This document shows positions 40,101-52,142 of a stretch of DNA of 64,000 bases, one piece after another. The notes below the pieces were generated by a model. That model saw only the letters and a list, made by a program, of their open reading frames with translations, did not search any database and was not told where the DNA came from. The DNA is from Azadirachta indica. Lineage: Eukaryota > Streptophyta > Magnoliopsida > Sapindales > Meliaceae. Within the stretch, counting starts at the first letter, position 1. Every line of letters starts with the position of its first letter. Location: positions 1,174,481-1,238,480 of the forward strand of contig CM040448.1 in NCBI GenBank assembly GCA_022749755.1, written 5' to 3'. Made by a program: the position numbers and the translations under genes.

Positions 40101-41086
40101 AGCATAAATTACAAGAAAAAGAAAAGACAAAAGAAAGAAAAAAGTGGGAGACAGTTCTAAAACAACCTTCAGTTCCACCCCATGATCAGAAAACCAGGAC
40201 ATGGTATCCATCGGGCCATGCAAGTTGAAGAAAGAACCTCTGAATTCTTTATGACCCCTAGGATAATTTCCTGCCAAAATCTACAAAGGAATCAACCAAT
40301 CTGAATTCCAACAACCATATAAAACAAAAAAGTGCTTTCTTTTCATCACATTCACACAAAAGGATAACTTAATAATTGAATTAATGTCTTTGCAAAACCG
40401 ATTATCTCCAACATACCAAAACATCCCTCCCATAATAGGGAAACGAACTCTTTTTACAAACTCGAGCATACAAAATTCAATAAACGAGTATCAAACAATA
40501 ATGCATATAACTCTTGGGCACTGTATAACAAGTAATTAGAAAAAAATTCTCACCATATTGTCAGCACAATGCCCATTAGTCACATTGCACCTGCCTCCCC
40601 CAGAAATTTTCACCTGCCGAACAAACAATAATAACAATTCAAAACTCTCATTAATCACAATGCATCAACTGGGTCAAATCCCATCTACATTTACATTAAA
40701 AGAAGAAGAAGAAGAAGAAGAAGAAAAAGAGAACCTTCGACAGAAATTTTCCTTTCTCTATAACAACAACGTCAAGCTTAGGTGCAACAGTTTTAGCTCT
40801 AATAGCTCCATAAACTCCGGCAGCTCCTCCTCCAATCACCACCAAAATCTCTTCACTTGACTGCCCATCAAACAGAAATTTTAAAAAACAAATAAACGTT
40901 CGCCTCCTAAAAGAAATGAAATGCGTAAACAACTAAATAACTAACTGTTTGAGCTATGGGGATGGAGGCTGAAGTAAATTTTCTTTTCCTCGCGGTTAAC
41001 AGAAGATATTTATGATTTCTTCTTACACTTGGAGACTGTAAAGAGACACCAAACTGAAGGACACAGCGGGCTAAAGTGAAGTTCAT
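37187..41086 (-). CDS. HI0933-like FAD/NAD(P)-binding oxidoreductase (YhiN/BaiN family), probably organellar
   Basis: Sixteen exons give 482 aa: 40946-41086, 40735-40860, 40554-40613, 40167-40280, 40000-40087, 39548-39693, 39374-39475, 38793-38864, 38618-38717, 38455-38537, 38161-38238, 37957-38055, 37816-37866, 37615-37671, 37359-37400, 37187-37276. The N-terminal FAD dinucleotide fold is [16 protein letters not shown] (54-69). Family signatures are [10 protein letters not shown] (93-102), [11 protein letters not shown], and FFAGE...[16 protein letters not shown] (about 435-459). The first 47 residues are basic and rich in Ser/Leu/Arg, as in a transit peptide. The substrate of the plant member is not known to me. 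The exon 8 donor is GC (CAG/GCAAGC). The exon 6 acceptor at 39694-39695 is chosen because it alone restores the phase and gives RRGVFLQSGK. It is divergent from the PPR gene, with 411 bp between start codons. Confidence 0.93.
40698..40727. repeat. (GAA)n trinucleotide repeat in a flavoprotein intron
   Basis: About nine AGA/GAA units lie in the intron between exons 2 and 3 of the flavoprotein gene, close to the donor site on the minus strand. Confidence 0.8.
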
Positions 41087-41497
41087 GGTTTCGTGTACTG
41101 GATCGCTGTGTCGCGGCCAGATGGAAAGACTTTGGTTTTTGAAGGGAAATCTGGTGCGTGCAGGGACAGGTTTGTATTCTGTGGAACCTATCGTGGGGAA
41201 TCTGTTTGTCCCTTTCTGTTTGGCTTGCAATTCGTACAGAGGGATAAGACGACAGATCATCTTGATCGTAAACTTCTAAATGACTAGTAGTCTATGCAAC
41301 AAATTGTCACACGACAACTCATTTGTTTAAACATTGAACGACATGACATTTACTTACAAAATCTGCACCCGACAAGACGTAGACTTGTTTAAGAACTAAA
41401 CGACAGTCTCTCCAAACGAGGACTTATAAGGCGTTGGCGCCATAACCAACTCCCTCTGGAATCTTCTTCTTCTTCGATTATAATTGTATACACAGAT
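41087..41497. promoter_or_regulatory. Shared promoter region, flavoprotein (-) and PPR (+)
   Basis: These 411 bp separate the two divergent start codons, so both promoters and leaders must fit here or overlap. No clear TATA box was seen for either gene; the PPR leader has a CTTCTTCTTCTTCG-like stretch at about 41463-41476. Confidence 0.5.
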
Positions 41498-42994
41498 ATG
41501 AGGCAAGTCTCAAATTACAGCATCCGAGCATGGAAACGTTGCATGATGTTAATACAAAATTGCACTGGCATGCGACAACTGAAGCAAATTCATGCCCTCT
41601 TCGTCACCCACGGCATCCACCAAAATAACTATGCTATCAGTAAAATTGTGTCCTTTTCTGCTCTCTCTTGCTGCGGAAATCTCTCTTACGCGTCTCTCAT
41701 TTTCGAGAAAACTCAAGCTCCTAGTTGTTTTATTTACAACACTCTGATTAGAGCTTACTCTCGCGGTTCTCGGCCACAAGTTGCTCTTAATTACTTAGAT
41801 AAAATGTTGAAGAAGGATCATATAAAACCTGATAATCACACGTTTCATTTTGTGCTCTTAGCGTGTGTAAATGCGTGTTGGGTGGATTTTGGAAGACAAA
41901 TTCATAACTGGGTGTTTAAAAATGGAGTTTTCTTATCGGATAATCATGTGCAAACTGCAGTTGTGAGACTGTACTGTGAGTGTAAAAATTTAAGTGATGC
42001 ACGGAAACTGTTTGAAGAAATTCCTTGTTTAGATGTGATTCAGTGGAATGTACTTATGAATGGGTACCTTAAAGCTAATTTGGCGTCTCGGGCTTTGGGG
42101 TTTTTTCATGAAATGTTGGTTTCTAGGTTTGAGCCTGATGCGTTTTGTGTAACTACTGCATTAACGGCTTGTGCTCAATTAGGTGCTCTTTGGCAGGGGA
42201 AATGGATTCATGAGTATGTGAAGAAGAGAGAAGAGATAAAAACTGATGTGTTTCTAGGAACGGCGCTTATTGATATGTATGCAAAGTGTGGTTATATAGA
42301 TATGGCTGTGGAAGTCTTTGAGGGGATGCATAAGAGGAATGCTTTCGCTTGGGCAGCCATGGTTGGAGGATTTGCAGTACATGGATATGTAAGGAGGGCT
42401 ATTCGTTGCTTGGAGAGAATGCAGGTAGATGATGGAGTTAGCCCTGATGGGGTTGTTCTTCTTGGGGTTTTAACAGCTTGTACTCATGCAGGGCTCCTAA
42501 AGGAAGGCCAGTTTCTGTTTGATAACATGGAATCTTTGTATGGAATTAAGCCGAAACATGAGCACTACAGTTGTGTGGTAGACTTGCTTTGTAGAGCTGG
42601 CCAACAGGATGAAGTACTTAAGATTATAGGAAAAATGCCCATGAAACCACTTGCTTCAGTCTGGGGTGCATTATTGAGTAGTTGTAGGGTTCATAATAAC
42701 GTCGACCTCGCGGAGCTTGCTGTCAAAGAACTTTTGCAGCTAGACAGTGGAAATGGATACGAGGAAGAGGGAGCTTATTTTCAGTTGTCAAATATTTACT
42801 TCAGTGCACAAAAAAGTGAAGATGCACGTAAAATCCGTAGGATGATTGTTGATAGAGGAATCAAGAAAACACCAGGATGCAGTTTGATAGAAGTGAATGG
42901 GATGGTAAATGAGTTTGTATCTGGAGACGTATCACATCCAGAGCGAGCTCAGATACATGAAATTCTGGAGTTATTGTCCGTTGACTTAGTTTAG
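41498..42994 (+). CDS. Pentatricopeptide repeat protein, PLS class with E-type C-terminus
   Basis: Single uninterrupted 498-codon ORF, as is usual for PPR genes. It starts MRQVSNYSIRAWKRCMMLIQNC and has the MRQLKQIHALFVTHGI opening seen in plant PLS proteins. Repeats of about 31-36 residues follow, for example FIYNTLIRAYSRGSRPQVAL, VIQWNVLMNGYLK, VFLGTALIDMYAKCG, AFAWAAMVGGFAVHG and HYSCVVDLLCRAG. The C-terminus has the E/E+ motifs (ASVWGALLSSCRVHNN ... TPGCSLIEVNGMVNEFVSGDVSHP) and stops before any DYW domain. Proteins of this type bind organellar RNA and usually specify C-to-U editing sites, with a DYW partner in trans. Targeting to mitochondria or plastids is expected, but no clear presequence is visible. 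A decayed copy lies at 1240-1745. Confidence 0.93.
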   Translation: MRQVSNYSIRAWKRCMMLIQNCTGMRQLKQIHALFVTHGIHQNNYAISKIVSFSALSCCGNLSYASLIFEKTQAPSCFIYNTLIRAYSRGSRPQVALNYLDKMLKKDHIKPDNHTFHFVLLACVNACWVDFGRQIHNWVFKNGVFLSDNHVQTAVVRLYCECKNLSDARKLFEEIPCLDVIQWNVLMNGYLKANLASRALGFFHEMLVSRFEPDAFCVTTALTACAQLGALWQGKWIHEYVKKREEIKTDVFLGTALIDMYAKCGYIDMAVEVFEGMHKRNAFAWAAMVGGFAVHGYVRRAIRCLERMQVDDGVSPDGVVLLGVLTACTHAGLLKEGQFLFDNMESLYGIKPKHEHYSCVVDLLCRAGQQDEVLKIIGKMPMKPLASVWGALLSSCRVHNNVDLAELAVKELLQLDSGNGYEEEGAYFQLSNIYFSAQKSEDARKIRRMIVDRGIKKTPGCSLIEVNGMVNEFVSGDVSHPERAQIHEILELLSVDLV

Positions 42995-43497
42995 CATACC
43001 TTGATGCAATCAGTTGCTGGCTGCTTCATTGATTTTACAATCTACTTTCATGAGAATCAAGGAATTCTAAAGCCTCACCTATTTTTCACCAGATTAAATC
43101 TGGTTCAGAATTGTGGTTTGGGTGTTGAAATGTAAGGTGGTCTGCATTTATGCTTTTGAAGAAGGTAAGAATCTTTGTTTGATGGACGCTGCTCTATGAT
43201 TTTTATATTTGTAGGTTTTGCTTGGCATTATTTTACAAACGACCCAATTGTTTTCCCTATTTTTTTCATTAAAAATACAGTATTCCCATAATTTTTCTCT
43301 TTTATTTAATTAATAGGGAACCCGTATAACGGATACAAAAAGAAATCAGCGATTAAACTCCGGTAAGTTTCCCATTTTACCCTCCCATCTCCCGCCAGTT
43401 TCAATTCTTTATACCTAACAACCCCAAAACACACACATAACCAATCATTCATCAAAATTTCTTTTCTCACCGCAAGGTAAAAGAAAAAGAAAAGATT
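42995..43497. other. Spacer between the PPR and UCH-like genes
   Basis: This holds the 3' flank of the PPR gene and the promoter and leader of the UCH-like gene. No gene was seen. The equivalent spacer at the inverted copy (1092-1239) is only about 150 bp. Confidence 0.6.
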
Positions 43498-46400
43498 ATG
43501 GGCAAGAAAAGACGTTGCTCTGTACAACCAGCACCTACACCCTCCAACATTGCTGATCTCGCCTCTAAACCACCAATCTCAGCCGTTGAATCACTGCCTC
43601 CCATGATTCTACGTGAATGCTTGCAGGTTTTAGAGACATTTCGACATGGAAACCACATGAAGGCACTGAATAAGATCAGACAATCTATTTCTAATCATGA
43701 AGACTCGCCTCATCTTCACTTCGTTGAAGCTCTGTTACACCGCAGTCTGGCCGAAAAAACTGCCAAAGATTCCAGTAAGAAGCTTAAACACTTAAATGAT
43801 GCAGTTCACTCGGCTGAATTAGCCACAGATTGGTTGCCCAACTCAGTCCATTTTGCTTTGTTTCTCATTGATTTACACTATCTTTTGGCAACAATGAATT
43901 GTGGAGAATGGGAAAAAGTGATTGTATTATGTGACAATGCATTACATATTAAGAATCCGACTGATCCAGGAGTAGATATGTTTCTAGAAGAGGATGAAAT
44001 GGTGAATTCCAGTAAAGAATCAAGAATTGAGGATGATAAGAAACAAATTATGAATTATTTACAGGCTTCTAAGTGTCGATATGATATTTTATCTGCTTTG
44101 AAGGTGGAGGAACTTTCAATTAATGACAAGAAAGAGGTAGAAGAGGAAGATAACAGAGTGACGATTGATATTGGGGGAATGAAGTTGAGATGGAAGCATG
44201 TTGAAGCAATAGTTGGGGACTGGATTGTGAAGAAACAAAAAACAAGTCATTTTAGTACAAAGAAATTTAAGGGTAACATTGAAAAAGCAGTGAAATATAA
44301 GTGCTTTTGGAAAAGTACAATGAGTTCTGATGAGAAAAGGCATTTTTGTATAGTGAGTATAAAAGAGCTTGAAAGTCATTTTGAGTCATTAAAGTGTAAT
44401 TTGGCTGTGGATTTTTCTGAAGCTATTAATTTTTCTAAGAAATACAATACTTGGAAGTACTGGGATTGTTGTTGTAATGAGAAGTCTGGTGACTGTAAGA
44501 TGTATAGGGAACATGTAATGAAATCGCATGGATCAGATATCCATTTTTGGAAGAAACATTTAGAAGTTAATAGTGGATGGATTCAGACAATATTGAATGA
44601 TGAGTGGAAACCGATGGATAGTGATGTGGCGAGAACTTTTATTTTCAGTCATTTCGAGTCAAATCCTGATTATACTTGTGACACAGATGTTTCATCTAGG
44701 ATGTGCATGGATGATCAGAAATGGCCATATTGTGTTGATTTAAAGCGTGAAGAGATTTTGGAGAGAATAATTTGCATGTTTCTCTTGCTTCTCAGAAAGA
44801 AATGTCTTGCAATGTCACATGTTCTTTGGCCAATACTGTATACTATTGACAAGTTTGAGATTTTAATTCCACTAACGCAGCTTTGCCAACCAAAATTCCT
44901 TAGGGTGATATGCTTTTTGGGGGCTTCACAGTTGGAAGAAATCCTTTACTTTCTAGAGAATAAGGCTGGTACTTGTGATTTAATTGAAAAGACTATGATG
45001 GGTAGCTTCTTGGAGACTTATATCAGTGATGATCCAGTGTCTGACATCAAAGAAAGGGTTGGTTTTAGTAGAGACCTCTCATGTCTACTCGTGGATGGAC
45101 ATGCATTGCGAAGAGAGCTTAATGCTAGTAATTATATCAATGGAGTTACAGATAATGGTTCTGCAATAACGCTTCATTTCAATGTCAGTGAATATGATGT
45201 GCTTCCTGACAGTGATGATTTAGTGTCATGGCTGTATGAGGGCCCTACGATTGAAGAAGATTTAGAGTCATGGACAAGTCTAAGAGACTTGCAGAAGGAA
45301 AAGGCAAAGGGCATCTCTCAGATATTTGATATGGAATATGCACATTTTTCAAAGATTTGCGAAGGAACATCTGTGGTGCGGAAGAGGATTAGTGCAGTTC
45401 TGGTTCTTGAAAGGATATATCTCGAAGAAATTGAAAAGGGGGAAAAATTGTCAGAGTATGTAGCACAACATTATGTTAATCTCTTGAGAAAGCGGCATAA
45501 AGAACTACAAGGAAGTCACAATATTGATGATCTAATAGAGTCAGATGTTATATCCCAAGTTCTGAAAGAAGCACTAGCAGCTGAAGGACAAGTAGCTACG
45601 AGTTTTGATCAATCTAGATTTGAAGATTGTGGTGCTGAAGATGAAATGAGAGTGCAGGAGCACTTGAAACAAGTAGATAATAGCATAAGAATAGCATTAC
45701 AGAGGTTGAGTAAACAGCTGATACAATATGTGCGTGAGCCACTGCAACAAAGTTCAACTATTCAATCTCACATTCTCTAGTTTATACTATACTATACCAT
45801 AAGTTGCATAATTTTCTTCTATTTTTTTGAACTTTCCAATTTGATTCACAAGATATCGATTGATTAGCTCAAGTTCCAAATTATTTGCATAGTCTACATA
45901 TTCTTGTTTGAGCATTGACTGTCATATTGTGCCACTTTCTTTTCTTTTGTCTGCTTAGCTTCATCATAAATTCCAAATAACTAAACTACTGAATCCCAAA
46001 TTATTCTTAAGTCAGTTATTTCTGCTTATATAACAATGAACAATATTATCTATTTCCATTTGTGCTCATATATTCATTATTGCAGATTGCATCAGCCGAT
46101 GTAACAGTCTTGTTGCTTATTGCTGCCATGCAATACTATGAACAAACACTTGAAAAGATGTCTGTTTATGATCATCAGCCAATCATTGTGTCATTGCTGA
46201 AGTCATTCTTGCAGGTTCAACGTTGAATTCATGTCTGCTTTGTACACTGTTCAATGCTTGAATTTTTTGAATAACATTTCCCCTTTCTAGACACGCCTTG
46301 AAGATCTGTTTAATGAGGACGCCAAACAGAAGTCTGACGCCATAAAAGATGCTATTTTAGCAGAACTTGCACTTGATGCAGAGAAGGGTATCAAAAGAGG

Positions 46401-48761
46401 TTCTGATACTGGTAAACAACAGGGCAATAATAAAAAGAAGAAGACGAAGAAAAGTTTCAGAAAGACCAAGGACACAAAGGTTTTAGTTTCTGCTTCTTGT
46501 TCTGTATCCTCTACTTATGGAAACAATGCATTCTGTATAAAACCACTGTGAAGTGAGCTAACGTTGAAATAAATTATTTTAGGCAACTAATGGCGGTAAG
46601 AACTTTCAGCTCCATCCCAACAATGCAGAAGAAGAGTAAGTCCTTGTTCTAGTCCCACTATAATACTAGAAACTTTTTTTTTTTTTTTTTTGAAGTTTAC
46701 TAAAATTCAGAATCTTTTAATTTTGGGCTATCCATAGTTGCTTTCAGTTTCCAACATGTCAAATTGATTCCGAAGTGTTTTCACCTATGCCTTACATCAG
46801 TGAGAATCAAAATTCCAAGATATTTGTAACTGCTTTTGAATTGGAACCATTGGCTGCAACTGAGGAGAGATTGTTTGAAGAACATTTGGAGTATCAGAGG
46901 CAATTTGAGAATGAGGCTAGTCTCAAGGTCAATGGCCTTCAGACTGGACTTAGAAATGAAGTGGCTAATTGCTTTCTAAATGTCATTATACAGGTTAACA
47001 TTCCATAACTATATGAGTTTTGTCATTTTCTACTGGAGTGATGGACTTTTTGGTTTTTTTTTTTTTCTGAAATCTTTTATTTTTATGTGGTAATGCAGTC
47101 CCTATGGAACCTAAGGGAATTTCGGGAGGAGTTCATGAGTAGATCACTATCAAATCATAAGCACATTGGAAATCCCTGTGTTGTCTGTTCATTGTATGAC
47201 ATATTTGCTGCCTTAAGTGTAGCAACGACAGATAATCGAGGAGAAACTGTTGCTCCTAAATCTTTACTAATTGCTTTGAGAACCGGCTATGAAAACACAT
47301 TCCCGGAGGTTTGTATACAAATCACTTTTCAGTTTTGAATAATTTCACTTTAGAGCAACTGGCAGAACTTGATAGTGTGATGATAAGCAATTGTTTTTTA
47401 CCTTTATTTTCTCTCTGTTGGTTTCCTTCATTTTATTTATGTATAGTTCCTAATTGACCTGCCAATTTTACAGGGACAAAAGAACGAAGCTTCTCAATTC
47501 CTACAATTTATCTTGGAATCTCTTCATGAGTCATTTAATGTGGCTTTTTCTGATTTTGAATCAGACGAGTATGAGGGCTCTTTGGATTGTTTTAGTGCTG
47601 GTTGTTTTGTGCATAGAATATTTGGAATGGATCTTTATGAAAGACTAAATTGTTTCAAGTGTCATGTTGAATCAAGGCATCGAAAGTATACTTCCCTTTC
47701 TCTCAATCTAACTGCATATAATCTCAGAATGATGAAGGTATGTTTCATCAGAATTATTCAATGATAAAAGTGCTCATTTTCTTTTTTTCTTTAAATTAAA
47801 TATGTAGTATAGGCTTGTTATTGTTTGAATGCTGTTCTTTTAACCCAGAGTAAGCATCAGAAAAGCTCTTTTGATGTGCTTTTGAAGCTTGCAAAGATGA
47901 ATGGACAATTGGCTTGTGAAGGCTGTGGACAAATAAACCGCATTTACCATACTCTTTGGTGTCTTCCACATATCTTCACAATAGGTATTCGAACAACTGT
48001 CCTAAAAATCATCCGGTCCACCATATGATTAGTATGTTGAAGTTATATGGCTTGAACCTGCAGTTTTAAGTTGGCAGAGGGCTGATGAGAGTTCAAAAGA
48101 TATATCAACAACTTTGAGTGCTCTTTCTACTGAGTTGGATCTAAGTGTTTTATTCAAAGGATACCTGCCTGATAACATTTATTTCCCCGTTTCAGTGGTA
48201 AAATCATGTGCTTCAACCTCCTCTAGCTAGCTTTAAATTGAAACCGTGACCTCTTCTTTTTGCAGTAAAAATTTCTTACTTTTGCATCGTCATTGCCTAC
48301 TCAGATTGCAACAAGTGTATTGTTTTTCGCTACCTAAACATGTTGTTACTTGCATACAAGCATTTCTTCTTCAAAAATCATGCATTTCTTGTACCAAACC
48401 TGTTTGTATGTACTATTAAGACCAGTTACTATATCATGTTACTAGTATTCTTTTTCATTTCCCAGGTTTGCTTTTTTGAAGGTCAGCAACGTTATATCTG
48501 CTTTATATACAATCACAAGCATGGAAAATATGTCCTGCATGATGACACAACTGTTAAGGTACATCCTGTTCGGTTGCACAATTATTATTTTTTTTTCCCA
48601 GTATTTCTTTGTTATCATCATTTTGTAATGCAATATTTTATTATGTAAATTTATAGGTCATTGGTTCCTGGAATGATGTTGTTGCTTTCTGCGATACAAT
48701 GCACTTAAAGCCGCAAATTCTGTTTTTTATTGACAAGTCTAGTATATATTTTGGTGATTGA
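43498..48761 (+). CDS. Ubiquitin C-terminal hydrolase-related protein (DUF627/TPR, DUF629, UCH-like C19 domain)
   Basis: Eleven exons give 1266 aa: 43498-45729, 46086-46214, 46291-46479, 46583-46635, 46738-46993, 47099-47308, 47474-47737, 47849-47984, 48064-48197, 48466-48558, 48657-48761. The exon 1 donor (TAT/GTGCGT) is the least certain; it is the one that keeps phase with exon 2, and the exon 1 frame stays open to a stop at 45780. N-terminal helical repeats resemble TPR (SPHLHFVEALLHRSLAEK), and a C2H2-like finger is CCCNEKSGDCKMYREHVMKSH. The C-terminal C19 domain has a Cys box, GLRNEVANCFLNVIIQ (Cys946), CFKC and CEGC zinc-type pairs, and a final box GQQRYICFIYN...HDDTTVKVIGSW. The usual His in the final box appears to be Arg1210, so proteolytic activity is doubtful. 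Family members are plant proteins of unknown function. Confidence 0.9.
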
Positions 48762-50096
48762 TGATCAAAAGATCCTGGAACTGGTTCTTCTTGAGGATGA
48801 TATACATTGTAATGTCTAGACGTCTATAGTTAGAAATCCTCAAAAGCAGACAAGTTGTTTCCTTGGACCAATTTGTTTAGAAATTGTTTCATTTGCTGCC
48901 CTTAATCTGTAAAAGAAATATGTGAATGAATAGATGTTGTACGTACACCTCCTTAGCTACTTGTTTTTGTTTTTAGAATATTTTCGGAATTGAGGCGTTA
49001 TTGATTTTGATTTGCAGTTAATATGGAGCGGAATTATTTGATGAGTGATTTATAAACATCAATTTCTAAATTGAAAGTGTGAGATTATCAAATAATTTGG
49101 TAATTCTATTTTTAAAATTATGTCGAAATATTACAACTGTAAATAAATAAATAAATAAAACGATACCTCGTTCATCTCTTAAAATTATGTTAGAAAGTAG
49201 TTCGTCAATGCCTATGAAAATCAAAATCCTCAAAATATATTATCGCATTATTGCACTTTTAAACCCAAAAGTAATTTAAAGTAAAATGTTTCTTATTACA
49301 AAAAAAAATTTCAATCTCTCAAAGGCCCCTATCTCAAAATTTTTTATTATTTTACTTTGTTATATACATTTAACAATAAGTGCGTTGATTGAAATTGAAT
49401 AAAACTAATTAATAATATAAAAACATTTAATGAAATAATTAATAAAGCATTAACATGTACAAAATTTAGTTGGGAAGGCCACTCAGCAGTCAGCATCCTT
49501 AGTATCTCGTTGACTTCAACTAATTCAAACCTCCTGTCATTAACTATCAATAAATGTACGAACAGTAACCTAGTTATTTTATTTAGTTGATTTGAAAAAC
49601 AATTTATCAAAATAAGTGCTTAAAAGTAAATGTCGGAACTCTCACAGAAATATAGTTTAATTGAGAAAACCTTAATATAGAAAAATTAATTTTCTTTAAA
49701 CTAAGTTAAGACGTATGTACTTTCAGAAAAAATCTAAGTCGTGCGTTTTAAAAATAAATATTACAACTATTTTAAATTACAATTTAGATGAGGAAACGGA
49801 CAAATTTTAGCTTAATAATATTTTACAGAAGTATAAAAGAAATAATAAATTGGTGATAATGAAAATCGAACCAAAAAGAAAAGAAAATCTTGAAATTAAT
49901 TCTTACAGGTCGATTGATATAGAAAGTTGGGAACGTAAATAAGAGTTGATTGGGGAAAAAGCAGAACAATATATTGCATTACACAGGCTAATTATTTATC
50001 AATAATAGTGCAGCCTTTTACCTGCTTTGTGCCAAGAATATTTCTTCATACATCAACTTATCTATTATATGCTAATGAGAATAAAGGATTTAAGGA
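48762..50096. other. AT-rich intergenic region
   Basis: Convergent 3' flanks of the UCH-like gene (+) and the NRT1/PTR gene (-). An AAAT-type repeat lies at about 49141-49160. No gene or known repeat was recognised. Confidence 0.6.
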
Positions 50097-52142
50097 TTAC
50101 ACGAAATGGTTTTCGAATTGCTTTTCAGGTTTGCTTGCTCTTGTGTTCAATTCAAGGTTGTTTCCACCAGCAGCTTTGTACCTATACCACTTGGCACACG
50201 CTAAAAAGTACCCAAAGTTGAGAACTCCCAAAACAGCAATCATGTAATAGAAGTAATCAAGTTTCCCATAGTTAAGATCTTCAGACAACCAATCTCCAGT
50301 TCCAGATCCTGCAGTGATATGGTGAACTGTGGAAACAAGCAAACCACTGAGGTAACTTGACCCTGCTAGCCCAAGAAAGAAAAATGAACCTGCAATGCTT
50401 CTCATGTTTTCAGGAAATTGCTTATAGTAGAACTCAATCTGACCGATGGCATTAAAAGCCTCAGACAATCCAGCAAGTGTTAGCTGAGGAATCAACCAAA
50501 AAGCAGACATGGATGATATTTCACCTCCTTTTGGCGCAATTCCTAGTGTTGGCCTTGTAAGAGCCAAATTCCTTCTCTTCTGTTCAACCAAAGCTGAAAC
50601 AAGCGTCGTAACAATTGAAAGAAAAATTCCTATTCCCATTCTTTGGAGAAGTGTCATGCCACCTTCTTTGCCATTTACTTTCCTGAGAGAAGGAACCACG
50701 ATCCGATCATAGATAGGAATCCACAAGGTGAGACTTAACATTGAGAAGACAGCATAAGATGCAGCTGGAACCTGAAAACTTCTGTTTCCGAGCCTTCTAT
50801 CAGATTGGAGGGCCTGGAAAACTGCATAGGTCTGTTGCTGTACCATGGCAACACCGAACATAATAGCCGATGTCCATATGGGAATTACTCTCACCACACA
50901 TTTTACTTCTTCCACTTGTTGGATGCTGCAAAGTTTCCACGGTTTGGCAGCTGAACCATTTGAATTAATTTGGTCATCAGCCGTTATGATTGCAGCCTTG
51001 TCAAGGAACCTGATGAAATTCATCAACAGTTAAAAGACTGTGTTTAAACAACAAATACTGATTCTACTCCATGAACTGATTTTTCTGACCTAAACTGATC
51101 TGTGTAGGGAAGCTTGGAGTTCATGGAATTTCTGGGCATGTAATTGAAAAGACAGAGAGCTGCGTTGTCAGGAAGTTTCAACATTCTCTTTCTTGTTGCT
51201 GCCACAAATACTTGCGCCAAACTTGTTAAAGGACTTCCATCAGGTTTCACTTTGACAAAAAGTCTTGAACCCAAGAAAAACAGGGCACATGACAAGAACA
51301 TTAGGCTTGTGGGGATGGCTAATCCCACGGTCCAGCTGACATTTGATTGCACATAGACAATTAGAGTTACAGATATTGTCACAGCAAATGTGAAGGTAAA
51401 ATAATACCAATTGAAGAATTCCTCTTCGGCCTGATTCTGTGGCTGGATTGAACTGATCTGCTCCAAAGGCTAAATTACATGGCCTGATTCCTCCAGCTCC
51501 AATGACTAAGAACAGAAATGCAAGTAGCAGGAAAGCCATTTGCCAGGGTGTAGGTCCAATGCATTTGCCAATATCTGTTGTTGGACATTTTGGAGGGTGC
51601 AGGTTGATGATTCCAGCAGTCAGTGTTAGTACTGTCATTCCCTTGACAGAAAATTGGGAAAAAAAGGGTGAGCAAAGTATGCAGTTTCGTGTTTCCGCAG
51701 GAACTACTCTAGACATAAAAACTTATTACAGAATTTACAATTAATAATTTAGAGAATAGTCACAATACCAGAAGGGAAGAGATGGAAGCAAAGCCCAAAG
51801 TCTTGTAACGTCCAAAGTAAGAATCAGAAAGAAAGGCACCAATCAATGGAGCCGTGTTGGTACAACCACTGAAGAAATTTATCAGAGTTGCAGCTGTGAC
51901 GCTCTTCATGTTGAATACAGTGGTCAGATACACCATCAGATTTGATAAAGTTCCAATGGTGCCAATCTTCTCAAACGTCTCATTTCCTGCAATATTTCCA
52001 TACATGTATAAAAAAATAACATGGTTGATGATCTCTTTTTTCTCTTTAAAAGCTTACCAATGATAAAGGGCATGGCTTTAACTCCTCTGTAAACAACAGC
52101 AGCCTCTTCATTTGAAGAAATATTTTTCTTTTTGTTCTCCAT
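50097..52142 (-). CDS. NRT1/PTR family (NPF2-like) transporter, carrying a frameshift
   Basis: Four exons: 52058-52142, 51769-51986, 51090-51641 and 50097-51009. Family conservation predicts about 591 aa. Members are 12-helix proton-coupled transporters of nitrate, peptides, hormones or glucosinolates. The ExxEK coupling motif is in NETFEKIG (Glu31, Glu34, Lys35). Further signatures are [68 protein letters not shown] and [12 protein letters not shown]. Exon 3 is broken: after [16 protein letters not shown] (near 51423-51412) the frame shifts before FFNWYYF. Exon 3 is 552 nt, whereas joining to exon 4 needs 3n+2. A missing 8 nt would restore both phase and the usual GINSFFNWYYF motif. It may be a recent pseudogene or an assembly error. 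The NPF2 assignment is from overall similarity and not certain. Confidence 0.85.
51412..51423 (-). other. Frame-breaking deletion site in the NRT1/PTR gene
   Basis: On the minus strand, GGAATTCTTCAATTGG stands where family members encode GINSFFNW. About 8 nt (codons for Asn-Ser and part of Phe) are missing. Upstream and downstream frames are both well conserved. Confidence 0.8.

Noticed and set aside
44116..44379. Minus-strand open frame opposite the UCH-like gene
   Set aside because: It is an antisense shadow of a long coding exon, and the same shadow appears opposite the paralog at 198-386.
50097..51026. 309-codon open frame as a separate transporter gene
   Set aside because: It is exon 4 of the NRT1/PTR gene; the first residues lie in the intron before the acceptor at 51010.
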